Notes: a model not told the origin generated them from the letters alone. A stretch of 64,000 nt of DNA from Methyloversatilis sp. XJ19-49 (GCF_024580145.1 NZ_JANINI010000001.1:306741-370740); one strand, 5' to 3'; shown: positions 37,828 to 47,626, counted from the stretch's first letter. Program-made: numbers and translations.

Positions 37828-40800
37828 ATGAACATTTCCAGATTCTTCATCGACCGCCCGATCTTCGCCGGCGTGCTGTCGATGCTCATCCTGCTGGCCG
37901 GTGCGCTGTCGCTGTTCCAGCTGCCCATTTCCGAATACCCGGAAGTTGTGCCGCCGTCGGTCGTCGTGCGCGCGCAGTTCCCGGGCGCCAACCCCAAGGT
38001 GATCGCGGAAACCGTCGCCTCGCCGCTCGAAGAATCGATCAACGGCGTCGAACAGATGCTGTACATGCAGTCGCAGGCGAACAGCGACGGCAACCTGACG
38101 CTGACGGTCTATTTCCGTCTGGGCATGGACCCGGACAAGGCGCAGCAACTGGTGCAGAACCGCGTGTCGCAGGCACTGCCGCGACTGCCGGAAGACGTGC
38201 AGCGGCTGGGTGTAACGACGATCAAGAGCTCACCGACCATGACCATGGTGGTGCACCTGACGTCGCCGGACGACCGCTACGACATGACCTATCTGCGCAA
38301 TTACGCGGTCATCAACGTGAAGGACCGGCTGGCGCGGCTTGAAGGTGTCGGCGAGGTCGGCCTGTTCGGCTCCGGCAACTACGCCATGCGCGTGTGGCTC
38401 GATCCGCAGAAGATTGCGCAGCGCGGCCTGACCGCCAGCGACGCGGTGCGCGCGATCCGCGAACAGAATGTGCAGGTCGCGGCCGGCGTCATCGGCGGTT
38501 CGCCCAGCGCACGCGACGTGCCGCTGCAACTGTCGATCAATGCGCAGGGCCGGCTGAAGACCGAAGCCGAATTCGCCGACATCATCCTGAAGTCGTCGCC
38601 CGACGGCGGCATCACGCGCCTGGGCGACGTGGCGCGCATCGAACTGGCGGCGTCAGAGTACGGGCTGCGTTCGCTGCTCGACAACAAGCCGGCGGTCGCC
38701 ATCCCGATCTTCCAGTCGCCCGGCGCCAACGCGCTGGCCGTGTCGGACCGCGTGCGCGCAACCATGGAAGAACTGGCGGCCGACTTCCCGGCCTCGGTCG
38801 AATACCGCATCGTGTATGACCCCACGCAGTTCGTGCGAGCGTCGATCAAGGCGGTCATCGTCACGCTGCTCGAAGCGGTGGCGCTGGTCGTGCTCGTGGT
38901 CATCCTGTTCCTGCAGACCTGGCGCGCCTCCATCATTCCGCTGCTCGCGGTGCCGGTGTCCATCGTCGGCACCTTTGCGCTGATGCTGGGCTTCGGCTAC
39001 TCGATCAACGCGCTGTCGCTGTTCGGCATGGTGCTGGTCATCGGCATCGTCGTTGACGACGCCATCGTCGTGGTCGAGAACGTCGAGCGCAACATCAGCG
39101 AAGGCCTGAGCCCGCGCGACGCGACCTACCGCGCGATGCAGGAAGTCAGCGGACCCATCATCGCCATCGCGCTCACGCTGGTCGCGGTATTCGTGCCACT
39201 GGCCTTCATGACCGGCCTGACCGGCCAGTTCTACAAGCAGTTCGCGATGACCATCGCCATTTCGACGGTGATTTCCGCCTTCAACTCGCTGACGCTGTCG
39301 CCAGCGCTGGCCGCGCTGCTGCTCAAGGGTCACGACGCGAAACCGGACGCGCTCACGCGCATCATGAACCGCCTGTTCGGTCGCTTCTTCGCTGCCTTCA
39401 ACCGCGTGTTCAGCCGTGCGTCGGACCGCTATTCACGCGGCGTTTCGGGCGTGATCTCGCGCAAGGCATCGGCGATGGGTGTATATGGCGTGCTGCTCGC
39501 GGCCACGGTCGGCCTGTCGTATCTGGTACCCGGCGGCTTCGTGCCGGCGCAGGACAAGCAGTACCTGATCAGCTTCGCGCAGCTGCCGTCAGGCGCCTCG
39601 CTCGACCGCACCGAAGACGTGATCCGCCGCATGGGCGACATCGCACTGGCGCAGCCCGGCGTGGAAAACGCGGTCGCCTTCCCCGGCCTGTCGATCAACG
39701 GCTTCACCAACAGTTCGAGCGCCGGCATCGTGTTCGCCACGCTCAAACCGTTCGACGAGCGGAGAAGCGAGGACTTGTCGGCCGGCGCCATCGCCGCCTC
39801 GCTGAACCAGAAGTTCGCCGCGATCCAGGACGCCTACATCGCTGTGTTCCCGCCGCCACCGGTCATGGGGCTGGGCACGCTGGGCGGCTTCAAGCTGCAG
39901 CTGCAGGACCGCGGATCGCTCGGCTACGCCGAACTGGACGCTGCCGCGCAGGCTTTCGTCGCCGCGGCGGCGAAGGCACCCGAACTGGGTCCGACCTTCT
40001 CCAGCTACCAGATCAACGTGCCGCAGCTCGACGTCGATCTCGACCGGGCGCGCGCCAAGCAACTCGGTGTGCCGATCACCGACGTGTTCGACACCATGCA
40101 GATCTATCTCGGCTCGCTGTACGTGAACGACTTCAACCGATTCGGCCGCGTGTATCAGGTCAGGGCGCAGGCCGACGCGCCGTTCCGCGCCCAGGCCGAG
40201 GACATCCTGCAGCTCAAGACGCGCAATGCCAACGGCGACATGGTGCCGCTGTCATCGCTGGTCACCGTCAGGCCGTCGTTCGGCCCGGAAATGGTGGTGC
40301 GCTACAACGGCTACACCGCGGCCGACATCAACGGCGGGCCGGCGCCCGGCTATTCGTCGGACCAGGCGCAGGCGGCGGCCGAGCGCATCGCGGCCGAAAC
40401 ACTGCCGCGCGGCGTCAAGTTCGAATGGACCGACCTGACCTATCAGAAGATTCTGGCCGGCAACGCCGGCGTATGGATCTTCCCGATCAGCGTGCTGCTG
40501 GTGTTCCTGGTGCTCGCCGCGCAGTACGAAAGCCTGACGCTGCCGCTGGCCGTCATCCTGATCGTGCCGATGAGCATTCTGGCGGCGCTGACCGGCGTCT
40601 GGCTGACCGCGGGCGACAACAACATCTTCACGCAGATCGGACTGATGGTGCTGGTCGGGTTGTCGGCGAAGAACGCCATCCTGATCGTCGAATTCGCGCG
40701 CGAACTGGAACTGCGCGGCCACGGCATCGTGCAGGCGGCGATCGACGCCAGCCGCATGCGCCTGCGCCCGATCCTGATGACCTCGATCGCCTTCATCATG

Positions 40801-41019
40801 GGTGTCGTGCCGCTGGTCACCTCGACCGGCGCCGGCTCGGAAATGCGTCATGCCATGGGCGTGGCGGTGTTCTCCGGCATGCTCGGCGTGACACTGTTCG
40901 GCCTGTTCCTGACGCCGGTGTTCTACGTGCTGCTGCGCTCGCTGAGCGGACGCCGGCTGACGCACGCCGGCCACACCCCTGGCACCGCTGCCGCGCTTGC
41001 GCCGCAGGCTGCCCACTGA
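37828..41019 (+). CDS. RND multidrug efflux transporter (HAE1 family, MexF-like)
   Basis: A 1063-residue inner-membrane pump with 12 expected membrane helices. Family marks include MNISRFFIDRPIFAGVLS, the proton-relay pair in VVDDAIVVVENVERN, GGFVPAQDKQYL and the second-half TSIAFIMGVVPLV. It exports hydrophobic toxicants using the proton gradient. Full length, no frameshift. Flanked by its adaptor and an outer-membrane factor, with a LysR regulator at the operon head, as in MexEF-OprN type systems. Confidence 0.95.
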   Translation: MNISRFFIDRPIFAGVLSMLILLAGALSLFQLPISEYPEVVPPSVVVRAQFPGANPKVIAETVASPLEESINGVEQMLYMQSQANSDGNLTLTVYFRLGMDPDKAQQLVQNRVSQALPRLPEDVQRLGVTTIKSSPTMTMVVHLTSPDDRYDMTYLRNYAVINVKDRLARLEGVGEVGLFGSGNYAMRVWLDPQKIAQRGLTASDAVRAIREQNVQVAAGVIGGSPSARDVPLQLSINAQGRLKTEAEFADIILKSSPDGGITRLGDVARIELAASEYGLRSLLDNKPAVAIPIFQSPGANALAVSDRVRATMEELAADFPASVEYRIVYDPTQFVRASIKAVIVTLLEAVALVVLVVILFLQTWRASIIPLLAVPVSIVGTFALMLGFGYSINALSLFGMVLVIGIVVDDAIVVVENVERNISEGLSPRDATYRAMQEVSGPIIAIALTLVAVFVPLAFMTGLTGQFYKQFAMTIAISTVISAFNSLTLSPALAALLLKGHDAKPDALTRIMNRLFGRFFAAFNRVFSRASDRYSRGVSGVISRKASAMGVYGVLLAATVGLSYLVPGGFVPAQDKQYLISFAQLPSGASLDRTEDVIRRMGDIALAQPGVENAVAFPGLSINGFTNSSSAGIVFATLKPFDERRSEDLSAGAIAASLNQKFAAIQDAYIAVFPPPPVMGLGTLGGFKLQLQDRGSLGYAELDAAAQAFVAAAAKAPELGPTFSSYQINVPQLDVDLDRARAKQLGVPITDVFDTMQIYLGSLYVNDFNRFGRVYQVRAQADAPFRAQAEDILQLKTRNANGDMVPLSSLVTVRPSFGPEMVVRYNGYTAADINGGPAPGYSSDQAQAAAERIAAETLPRGVKFEWTDLTYQKILAGNAGVWIFPISVLLVFLVLAAQYESLTLPLAVILIVPMSILAALTGVWLTAGDNNIFTQIGLMVLVGLSAKNAILIVEFARELELRGHGIVQAAIDASRMRLRPILMTSIAFIMGVVPLVTSTGAGSEMRHAMGVAVFSGMLGVTLFGLFLTPVFYVLLRSLSGRRLTHAGHTPGTAAALAPQAAH

Positions 41020-41037
41020 TCAACGGGAGATCTACGC

Positions 41038-42546
41038 ATGAACTTCATTCCCCGAACCCGCGCGCCGGCGTTGCTGCTGGCCAGCCTGCTGCTGCTCGCC
41101 GGCTGCTCGGTCGTGCAACCCTACGAGCGCCCGACGGTCGACACACCGGCCGCATTCAAGGAAGCGGCACTGGGCAACGCCGACTGGAAACCGGCGCAGC
41201 CGTCCGAACAGAGTGCCCGCGGCGAGTGGTGGACGGTGTTCGGCGACGACACGCTGAACACCCTCCAGGCACAGGCGCTGGCCACGAATCAGGACCTGAA
41301 GGCCGCCGCTGCCCGGCTGGCGCAGTCTCGGGCGTTGCTGAAGGACGCCCGCTCGCTGCGCGCGCCGCAGGTGAGCGCGGGCTTCGGCCCGACCCGGCAG
41401 CGCGCCTCCCCCGCCTCGCGTGGCCTCCCGGATGACGGCGACGCCAGTTCGCTGACGCTGTGGCGCGCCCAGGCCACGGTGGGCTACGAGGTCGATCTGT
41501 TCGGCCGCGTCGCCGCCGGTATCGATGCCGCATCGGCCACGGCGCAGCAGCGCGAGGCACTGTTCCGCTCGGTGCAGCTCGCGCTGCAGGCCGACGTCGC
41601 CCAGGGCTATTTCCTGCTGCGCGAACTCGATGCCGAACAGGCGCTGTACGCCGGCACCGTGCAGTTGCGCAGCGACGCGCTGCGTCTGGTGCAGCGACGC
41701 TTCGACGAGGGCGACATCAGCGAACTGGATCTGGCGCGCGCCAAGACCGAACTGGCGTCGGCGCAGTCGGAATCGTTCGGCGTCGCCCGCCGACGCGCCA
41801 ACGCCGAACATGCGCTGGCGCTGCTGCTCGGTCGCGCACCGGCCGATTTCAGCCTGCCGCCGAGCCCGCTGCAGCAGGTCAGCATCCAGGTGCCCGCCGG
41901 CCTGCCGTCGGCGCTGCTGGAACGCCGACCCGACATCGCCGCCGCCGAGCGCGCCATGGCGGCGGCCAATGCGCGGGTCGGCGTGGCGCAGACGGCGTGG
42001 TTCCCGCGGCTGAACCTGACCGGCGCGCTGGGTTACGAATCGTCCGACCTTGGCAACCTGTTCCAGTGGTCGAGCCGCAGCTTCCTGCTCGGTCCGCTGG
42101 TCGGCACGATGCTGTCGCTGCCCATTTTCGACGGCGGTGCGCGCGACGCCGGTCTGGAGCGCGCCCGTGCCGCCTGGCAGGAAGATGTCGCCAACTATCG
42201 GCAGACCGTGCTGAACGCCTTCCGGGAAGTCGAGGACAATCTGGCCGGACTGCGCATACTGGCGGACCAGACGCGCACCCAGGACGAAGCGGTGCGGGCG
42301 GCGACGCGCGCGGCGCAGCTCTCGCAGATCCAGTACCGCGAAGGGTCGGTCAGCTTTCTCGACGTGATCGACGCCGACCGCAGCGTGCTGCTGCAGCGGC
42401 GCGTCGCGTCGCAGCTCGAAGGCGAACGCGCGCGCGCCGCCGTCGGTCTCATCCGTGCGCTCGGCGGCGGCTGGGACCACCCGGCCGAAGCCATCAACAC
42501 ATCCGACGCAGGGCCGGTTCAGCCCCTGCAAGCTCGACATCATTGA
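41038..42546 (+). CDS. RND outer-membrane factor (NodT family lipoprotein)
   Basis: A 502-residue outer-membrane channel. Lipobox LLLAGCSV gives an acylated Cys at residue 23. Two TolC-like repeats follow, with ALATNQDLKAAAARLAQSRALLKDAR and, in the second half, VLNAFREVEDNLAGLRIL. It completes the tripartite pump. The ATG follows a GGGAGATCTACGC leader. Confidence 0.94.
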   Translation: MNFIPRTRAPALLLASLLLLAGCSVVQPYERPTVDTPAAFKEAALGNADWKPAQPSEQSARGEWWTVFGDDTLNTLQAQALATNQDLKAAAARLAQSRALLKDARSLRAPQVSAGFGPTRQRASPASRGLPDDGDASSLTLWRAQATVGYEVDLFGRVAAGIDAASATAQQREALFRSVQLALQADVAQGYFLLRELDAEQALYAGTVQLRSDALRLVQRRFDEGDISELDLARAKTELASAQSESFGVARRRANAEHALALLLGRAPADFSLPPSPLQQVSIQVPAGLPSALLERRPDIAAAERAMAAANARVGVAQTAWFPRLNLTGALGYESSDLGNLFQWSSRSFLLGPLVGTMLSLPIFDGGARDAGLERARAAWQEDVANYRQTVLNAFREVEDNLAGLRILADQTRTQDEAVRAATRAAQLSQIQYREGSVSFLDVIDADRSVLLQRRVASQLEGERARAAVGLIRALGGGWDHPAEAINTSDAGPVQPLQARHH

Positions 42547-42557
42547 GGAGATCCATC

Positions 42558-43295
42558 ATGACCGTTACCCGCAAAGTCGCCTTCATCACCGGCGCCAACC
42601 GCGGCCTGGGCCTGGAAACTGCACGCGGCCTGGGCCAGCTCGGCATCGAAGTGGTGCTCGGCGTGCGCAATGCCGAACGCGCGGAAGAAGCCATCGCCGC
42701 GCTGCGCGCCGACGGCATCACCGCCAGCGCGATCGCGTTCGACGCGAAGAAGCCGGCCACCTACCAGAATGCCTATGACCACATCGCGCACCACTACGGC
42801 CAGCTCGACATCCTGGTGAACAACGCCGGCATCGCGCTGGAAGACCTGTTCGCACCGAACGCGAGCAGCGTGACGCCGGCCGTGCTGCGCGAAACCTTCG
42901 ACGTCAATTTCTTCGCCGTGGTCGAACTGACGCAGTTGCTGCTGCCGCTGATCCGGCTGTCGCCGGAAGGCCGCATCGTCAACCTGTCGAGCATTCTCGG
43001 CTCCCTCACGCTGCAGAGCGACCCGAAGTCGCCGATCGCAGCCGCCAAGGCCTTTGCCTACAACGCCTCGAAAACCGCGCTGAACGCCTTCACCGTCCAC
43101 CTGGCGGACGAACTGCGCGCCACGCCGATCAAGGTCAATTCGGCACATCCGGGCTGGGTGAAGACCGACATGGGCGGCGAGAACGCGCCGATTGAAGTGT
43201 CCGAAGGCGGCCGCACCAGCGTGCTGCTGGCCACCCTGCCCGCCGACGGTCCGACCGGCACCTTCACGCACGTCGGCGAAACGCTGCCTTGGTGA
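42558..43295 (+). CDS. Short-chain dehydrogenase/reductase
   Basis: A 245-residue classical SDR, resembling carbonyl reductases. Cofactor motif TGANRGLG is near residues 11-18, NNAG is intact, and the catalytic YNASK follows a Ser in NLSSILGS. GAGGAG lies before the ATG. It is the last gene of the RND operon, 11 nt after the outer-membrane factor, which suggests detoxification of an aldehyde/ketone or quinone that also induces the pump. Confidence 0.92.
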   Translation: MTVTRKVAFITGANRGLGLETARGLGQLGIEVVLGVRNAERAEEAIAALRADGITASAIAFDAKKPATYQNAYDHIAHHYGQLDILVNNAGIALEDLFAPNASSVTPAVLRETFDVNFFAVVELTQLLLPLIRLSPEGRIVNLSSILGSLTLQSDPKSPIAAAKAFAYNASKTALNAFTVHLADELRATPIKVNSAHPGWVKTDMGGENAPIEVSEGGRTSVLLATLPADGPTGTFTHVGETLPW

Positions 43296-43300
43296 GGCAG

Positions 43301-43387
43301 ATGCAAGATGCAAGACGCAAGATTCAAGGGCAAGGCTCAACGCTCGATGGATCCAACTGCTTGCATCTTGAATCTTGCATCTTGAAT
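43301..43387. repeat. Inverted array of 7-bp repeats (ATGCAAG-type)
   Basis: Four tandem 7-bp units (ATGCAAG, ATGCAAG, ACGCAAG, ATTCAAG; 43301-43328) face four inverted units (CTTGCAT, CTTGAAT, CTTGCAT, CTTGAAT; 43360-43387). The arms can pair over about 28 bp with four mismatches around a 31-nt loop. The element lies between the SDR stop and the DUF1993 Shine-Dalgarno. Confidence 0.85.
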
Positions 43388-43407
43388 CTCGATCGAAGGG
43401 AGTGATG

Positions 43408-43938
43408 ATGACGATTTCCATGTATGAAACTTCGATACCCGTTTTCGTGCGGGTGCTCCGGAACATGTCCGACGTGCTCGCGAAGGGGGCGGCAGATGCC
43501 GCGACCCGGAAGATCGACGAGTCGGTCTTCGTCAACGCGCGACTCGCACCCGACATGTTCGCGCTGGCGCGTCAGGTGCAGATCGCGACCGACATCGTGA
43601 AAGGGGGCGCGGCGCGTCTGGCCGGTGCCGAGGTGCCGCGCTGGGAAGACAATGAAGCGAGCTTCGCCGAACTGCAGGCACGCATCGCCAAGGCCGTCGA
43701 CTTCGTGCAGGGCTTCGGCGCCGCGCAGATCGACGGCAGCGAGGAACGCGACATCACGTTCCGGCTGGCCGGTCAGGATGCGCACTTCAAGGGCCTGCGC
43801 TATCTGCTCGATTTCGTGCTGCCCAATCTGTATTTTCACGCCACGACCACCTACGCCATCCTGCGCCACAACGGCGTCGCGGTCGGCAAGATGGACTTTC
43901 TCGGCGCTGCGGCGCTGGGCGATGCGCCGCGCGCCTGA
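43408..43938 (+). CDS. DUF1993 family protein
   Basis: A 176-residue cytoplasmic protein of the DUF1993 family, with the DinB-like four-helix outline. It begins MTISMYETSIPVFVRVLRNMSDVLAKG and ends in the family-typical FHATTTYAILRHNGVAVGKMDFLG. AAGGGAG precedes the ATG. The His and Tyr near the C-terminus may be metal ligands, which is inference. Function unknown. Confidence 0.85.
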   Translation: MTISMYETSIPVFVRVLRNMSDVLAKGAADAATRKIDESVFVNARLAPDMFALARQVQIATDIVKGGAARLAGAEVPRWEDNEASFAELQARIAKAVDFVQGFGAAQIDGSEERDITFRLAGQDAHFKGLRYLLDFVLPNLYFHATTTYAILRHNGVAVGKMDFLGAAALGDAPRA

Positions 43939-44009
43939 GACTGCAGCGTTGAAATGACGGCGGCGCGTCCCCAGCTTCTGCGAACCCCAACCGGCGAAAC
44001 GGGCCAGAC

Positions 44010-44828
44010 GTGCCGCTGCTCCTCTTCATCCTGCTGACGCTGATTCCGGCGGTCTGGCTGCTCGCCGAACCGCTGCGCATCGAATCGCGCCGCCGCTGGC
44101 AGCGCGGCCGGCCGTTCCCGCCGGCCTGGCGGGCCATCCTGCGCCAGCGCGTGCCGCAGGTCCGGCTGCTGCCGGCCGACCTGCAGATTCAGCTCAAGAA
44201 GCACATCCAGGTATTCGTCGCCGAAAAGACCTTCGTCGGCTGCGACGGACTGGACGTGACCGACGACATGCGGGTGACCATCGCCGCCCAGGCCTGCCTG
44301 CTGCTGCTGAACCGGCGCAGCGGCTACTTTCCGGCGCTGCGCGAAATCCTCATCTATCCGTCGGCGTTCGCCGTTCGGCGCCTGACCACCGACGCCGCCG
44401 GCGTCGTGCATGACGGGCGCGCGGTCCATCTGGGCGAGTCATCGGCGCGCGGGCATGTCGTGCTGTCGTGGGACGACGTCGTGCGCGGCGCGGCCGATGC
44501 GGCCGACGGCCACAACGTCGTCATCCATGAATTCGCGCATCAACTGGATCAGGAGAACGGCGACGCCAACGGTGCCCCGCCGATGGTCGGCCGCCACCGC
44601 GTCGAGCGCTGGACGCGCGTGTTCGACGCTGCCTACGGCCAGCTGCACCATCAGCTGCGGGGCCAAACTGCGCCTGCGCTCGATCCGTATGGCGCGAGCA
44701 GTCCAGCCGAATTCTTTGCCGTGGCGTCGGAATCGTTTTTCGAGCGGCCGCAGCACCTCGCCGAAGCCTTTCCGGAGCTGTTCGGCGAGCTGAGCCGCTA
44801 CTACCGGGTCAATCCGCTCAGCTGGTGA
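44010..44828 (+). CDS. Zinc-dependent peptidase, MtfA family
   Basis: A 272-residue M90/MtfA-type metalloprotein. An N-terminal hydrophobic anchor (LLLFILLTLIPAVWLLA) precedes the domain. The zinc motif is HEFAH (His173, Glu174, His177) followed by QLDQENG, and FFAVASESFFERP is characteristic. MtfA in E. coli binds Mlc and has aminopeptidase activity; the target here is unknown. It starts with GTG. The gene converges with the HisA-like gene. Confidence 0.9.
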   Translation: MPLLLFILLTLIPAVWLLAEPLRIESRRRWQRGRPFPPAWRAILRQRVPQVRLLPADLQIQLKKHIQVFVAEKTFVGCDGLDVTDDMRVTIAAQACLLLLNRRSGYFPALREILIYPSAFAVRRLTTDAAGVVHDGRAVHLGESSARGHVVLSWDDVVRGAADAADGHNVVIHEFAHQLDQENGDANGAPPMVGRHRVERWTRVFDAAYGQLHHQLRGQTAPALDPYGASSPAEFFAVASESFFERPQHLAEAFPELFGELSRYYRVNPLSW

Positions 44829-44843
44829 TGATGGCGTTGCGGC

Positions 44844-45578
44844 CTACAGCAGCCGCCCGTCATGCAGCGCGCTGGCCACCAGCACGGCGGTGACGCCGAT
44901 GCCGTCGAGCGCGCGCAGGTCCTCGCGGTTGCGCACACCGCCGGCGGCGATGACGTCCACGTCCGTACGCATCGACTGCAGCGTGCGGATCAGCTGCAAC
45001 GCCGGGCCGTCTTCGGCACCGACCCGCCCGAGTTCCATCGCGAGCACCCGGGCCGGCCATTCGACCGGGTCGTAGGACCAGTCCGGGCCGAGCGGCACGC
45101 CGCGCCGGTAGTCGAGCGACAGCACGGTGTCGATGCGCGCGTTGCGGAATTTGCGCAATGCGCCATAGCTGCGCATCGATTCGGTGCCGAACACCGGCGT
45201 CACGCCGGCCGCACGATGCAGCGCAAGCGCAGGCGTGGCATCGACATAACCGCCGTCCACCCACCACTCGACATCGGGGTAACGCGCTGCCAGTTCGGCG
45301 ATCAGCGTCGTGTGGTCAGCCCTGGCAGCGGTTTCGCTGCCGTCCTTGCGATCGCCCTTGCCTTTGGCTGGCCCGGCGACCGGTGCGCGGATGGCATCGA
45401 TGTCAGCCACATAGACCTGGCGCGCACCGGTCGCCTCGATCAGCGCCTGCGCCACGTCGTGCGGGTCGCAGCCATCGACCAGTGAAGACTGCAGCGGCTG
45501 GTAAGCTTGCCGGTCGCCGCGGCGCGCATGCACGACCTGGCCGTTCATCAGATCGATGACGGGAATGATTTGAGGCAC
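44844..45578 (-). CDS. HisA/HisF-related TIM-barrel protein of C1-cofactor cluster
   Basis: A 244-residue TIM barrel related to HisA. It begins VPQIIPVIDLMNGQVVHARRGDR, has YVADIDAI, and ends IAAGGVRNREDLRALDGIGVTAVLVASALHDGRL, the phosphate-binding end of the fold. It is too divergent to be the histidine enzyme. Similar proteins accompany tetrahydromethanopterin/methylofuran genes in methylotrophs, so a cofactor role is inferred. It starts with GTG (GTG 45581 is also possible) and is divergent from the ATP-grasp gene with only about 13 bp between them. Confidence 0.85.
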   Translation of the reverse strand: MPQIIPVIDLMNGQVVHARRGDRQAYQPLQSSLVDGCDPHDVAQALIEATGARQVYVADIDAIRAPVAGPAKGKGDRKDGSETAARADHTTLIAELAARYPDVEWWVDGGYVDATPALALHRAAGVTPVFGTESMRSYGALRKFRNARIDTVLSLDYRRGVPLGPDWSYDPVEWPARVLAMELGRVGAEDGPALQLIRTLQSMRTDVDVIAAGGVRNREDLRALDGIGVTAVLVASALHDGRLL

Positions 45579-45591
45579 CACGAATCCTTAT

Positions 45592-46599
45592 ATGAAGCGT
45601 CGAATTTTCGTGTTCGAGTTTATCACCGGCGGCGGACTGGCCGGCCAGCCCCGGCTGCCGCCCTCGCTGCTGCGCGAAGGCCGTCTGATGCGCGATGCGC
45701 TCCTGCGCGACGCGGCCGCGCTGCCCGATGTCGACATCATCCTGCTGCATGACGCTCGCCTGCCGCCACCCGACTTCCCCGCACATCTGATCGCAGTCAA
45801 CGACGGCGACGCCTTCGATGCCGGCTTCGATGCGTCGTTCGACCGCGCGCTGGAGGCCGCCGACGCGGTGCTCATCGTCGCGCCGGAAAGCGACGGTGCG
45901 CTCGCTGCACTGACGTCCCGGGTCACGAGCGCCGGCAAGACGCTGCTCGGCTGCGACACCGACGCCTGTCGCATCGGCTCGTCAAAGTCGCTGACCGCCC
46001 GCTGTCTGGCCTCGGCCGATATCCCGGTGCTGCCGCACTACACCGATGCCGCCGCGCTGCCGGCACTGCCCGGTCGCTGGGTCGTCAAACCGGATGACGG
46101 CGCCAGCTGTGACGGCCTGCGGCTTGTCGACAGCGTGCATCAGGCCGCGCAGGCACTGCGCCCGGGTTTCGTGGCACAGCCCTGGGTCGCCGGCGAGGCG
46201 CGCAGCCTGAATCTGCTGTGCGCGCGTGGCGAAGCGGTGCTGCTGTCGATCAACCACCAGCACCTCGCCATCGATGGCGACCAGGTAGCGCTCGCCGCAT
46301 TGGTCGTCGGTGAGGTGCCGATCGACGACACATACAAGGCGTTGGGCCGGCGCATCGCTGCCGCCCTGCCCGGCCTGCTCGGTCATGTCGGCGTCGACGT
46401 GCTGCACACCGCCGACGGCCCGGTCGTGGTCGAACTGAATCCCCGCCTGAGCACATCCGCCTGCGCACTGCACGACACGCTGGACTGCAATCTGCTCGCG
46501 GCCACACTGACCGTGGCCGACGGCGGCCCGCTGTGGCGTCCGGCCGGCGCGGCGCGGCCGCAGCGCATCGATCTGACGGAGGCTGTCGATGTCGCCTGA
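45592..46599 (+). CDS. ATP-grasp ligase, MfnD-like
   Basis: A 335-residue ATP-grasp protein: MKRRIFVFEFITGGGLAGQP, then LPGRWVVKPDDGASCDGLRLV and GVDVLHTADGPVVVELNPRLSTS (metal-binding end). ATP-grasp enzymes ligate an acid to an amine. In methanogens MfnD joins glutamate to tyramine during methanofuran synthesis; position next to MfnF- and MfnE-like genes supports the same step for methylofuran. No Shine-Dalgarno is visible before the ATG. The 3' end overlaps the next gene by 11 bp. Confidence 0.82.
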   Translation: MKRRIFVFEFITGGGLAGQPRLPPSLLREGRLMRDALLRDAAALPDVDIILLHDARLPPPDFPAHLIAVNDGDAFDAGFDASFDRALEAADAVLIVAPESDGALAALTSRVTSAGKTLLGCDTDACRIGSSKSLTARCLASADIPVLPHYTDAAALPALPGRWVVKPDDGASCDGLRLVDSVHQAAQALRPGFVAQPWVAGEARSLNLLCARGEAVLLSINHQHLAIDGDQVALAALVVGEVPIDDTYKALGRRIAAALPGLLGHVGVDVLHTADGPVVVELNPRLSTSACALHDTLDCNLLAATLTVADGGPLWRPAGAARPQRIDLTEAVDVA

Positions 46600-47626
46600 C
46601 CACGCAGTCACCGGCTGGGACATCGGCGGCGCGCACGTGAAGGCGGCGCGCGTCGAGCACGGCCGGGTCACCGGCGTCGTGCAGGTCGCCTGCCCGCTGT
46701 GGCAGGGACTGGACAGGCTGGACGCAGCCGTCGTGCAGGCACGTGCTGCACTCGGTGACAGCGGCCACCACGCCATCACGATGACCGGCGAAATGGTGGA
46801 CCTGTTCGATTCGCGTGCCGCCGGTGTGGTGGCCATCGTCGAACGGCTCACCGCAGCGCTTCCCGGCGAACTGCGACTGTATGCCGGACGCAGCGGCTGG
46901 GTCGCGCCGGCCGCCGCCCGCTCTAACGCCGACGACATCGCCTCGGCCAACTGGCTGGCGACCGCCGCCTGGGTCGCGACCCGCTGCCCGCAGGCGCTGC
47001 TGGCCGACATCGGCAGCACCACGAGCGACCTCATCGTGATCGACCGCGGGGTGGCCAGCGCCAGCCGCAGCGACGCCGACCGGCTGATCAGCGGTGAGCT
47101 GGTGTATGCCGGCCTGGTCCGCACGCCGCTGATGGCGCTGGCCCCGGCCGTCGATTTCCGCGACCGGCGGCACCGCGTGATGGCCGAACACTTCGCGACC
47201 ACCGCCGACATCTGGCGCCTGCTCGGCAAGTTGCCGGAACACGCCGATCAGTATCCGGCGGCCGACGGCGGCGCCAAGACGCCGGAAGCCAGCGCCCGAC
47301 GCCTCGCCCGCATGATCGGCCGCGATGTCTGCGAAGGATCGATGGACGACTGGCGCACACTGGCTGCCGCCTTCGCCGACGCCCAGCTTGCGACGCTGAT
47401 CGACGCCAGCCGCGCACTGCCCGGCATTGCGGCCCTGTCCGCCGACGCACCGGTGGTGTGCGCCGGCGCCGGCTGCATGATCGCCGCCCGCCTTGCCGAC
47501 GCGCTCGATCGACGCGCGGTCACGCTCGCCAGCCTGCTGGCCGACTGCGCCCCGACCTGCCTTGACGACGCCACCACCTGCGCCCCTGCCGTCGCCACGG
47601 CGCTGCTGGCGGAGACTGCGCGATGA
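46589..47626 (+). CDS. Hydantoinase-fold protein, MfnF-like, C1-transfer pathway
   Basis: A 345-residue protein of the actin-like hydantoinase/oxoprolinase type known as a probable H4MPT-linked C1 transfer pathway protein. Motifs are TGWDIGGAHVKAARV at the N-terminus and LADIGSTTSDLIVIDRG (phosphate loops). In methanogens MfnF condenses the furan diphosphate with the glutamyl-tyramine product. It overlaps the ATP-grasp gene, and the MfnE-like kinase gene follows after a 394-bp repeat-filled gap. Confidence 0.85.
   Translation: MSPDHAVTGWDIGGAHVKAARVEHGRVTGVVQVACPLWQGLDRLDAAVVQARAALGDSGHHAITMTGEMVDLFDSRAAGVVAIVERLTAALPGELRLYAGRSGWVAPAAARSNADDIASANWLATAAWVATRCPQALLADIGSTTSDLIVIDRGVASASRSDADRLISGELVYAGLVRTPLMALAPAVDFRDRRHRVMAEHFATTADIWRLLGKLPEHADQYPAADGGAKTPEASARRLARMIGRDVCEGSMDDWRTLAAAFADAQLATLIDASRALPGIAALSADAPVVCAGAGCMIAARLADALDRRAVTLASLLADCAPTCLDDATTCAPAVATALLAETAR

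Noticed and set aside
40252..41016. 254-residue minus-strand frame opposite the RND pump
   Set aside because: Antisense shadow; product is His/Gln/Arg-rich and has no domain.
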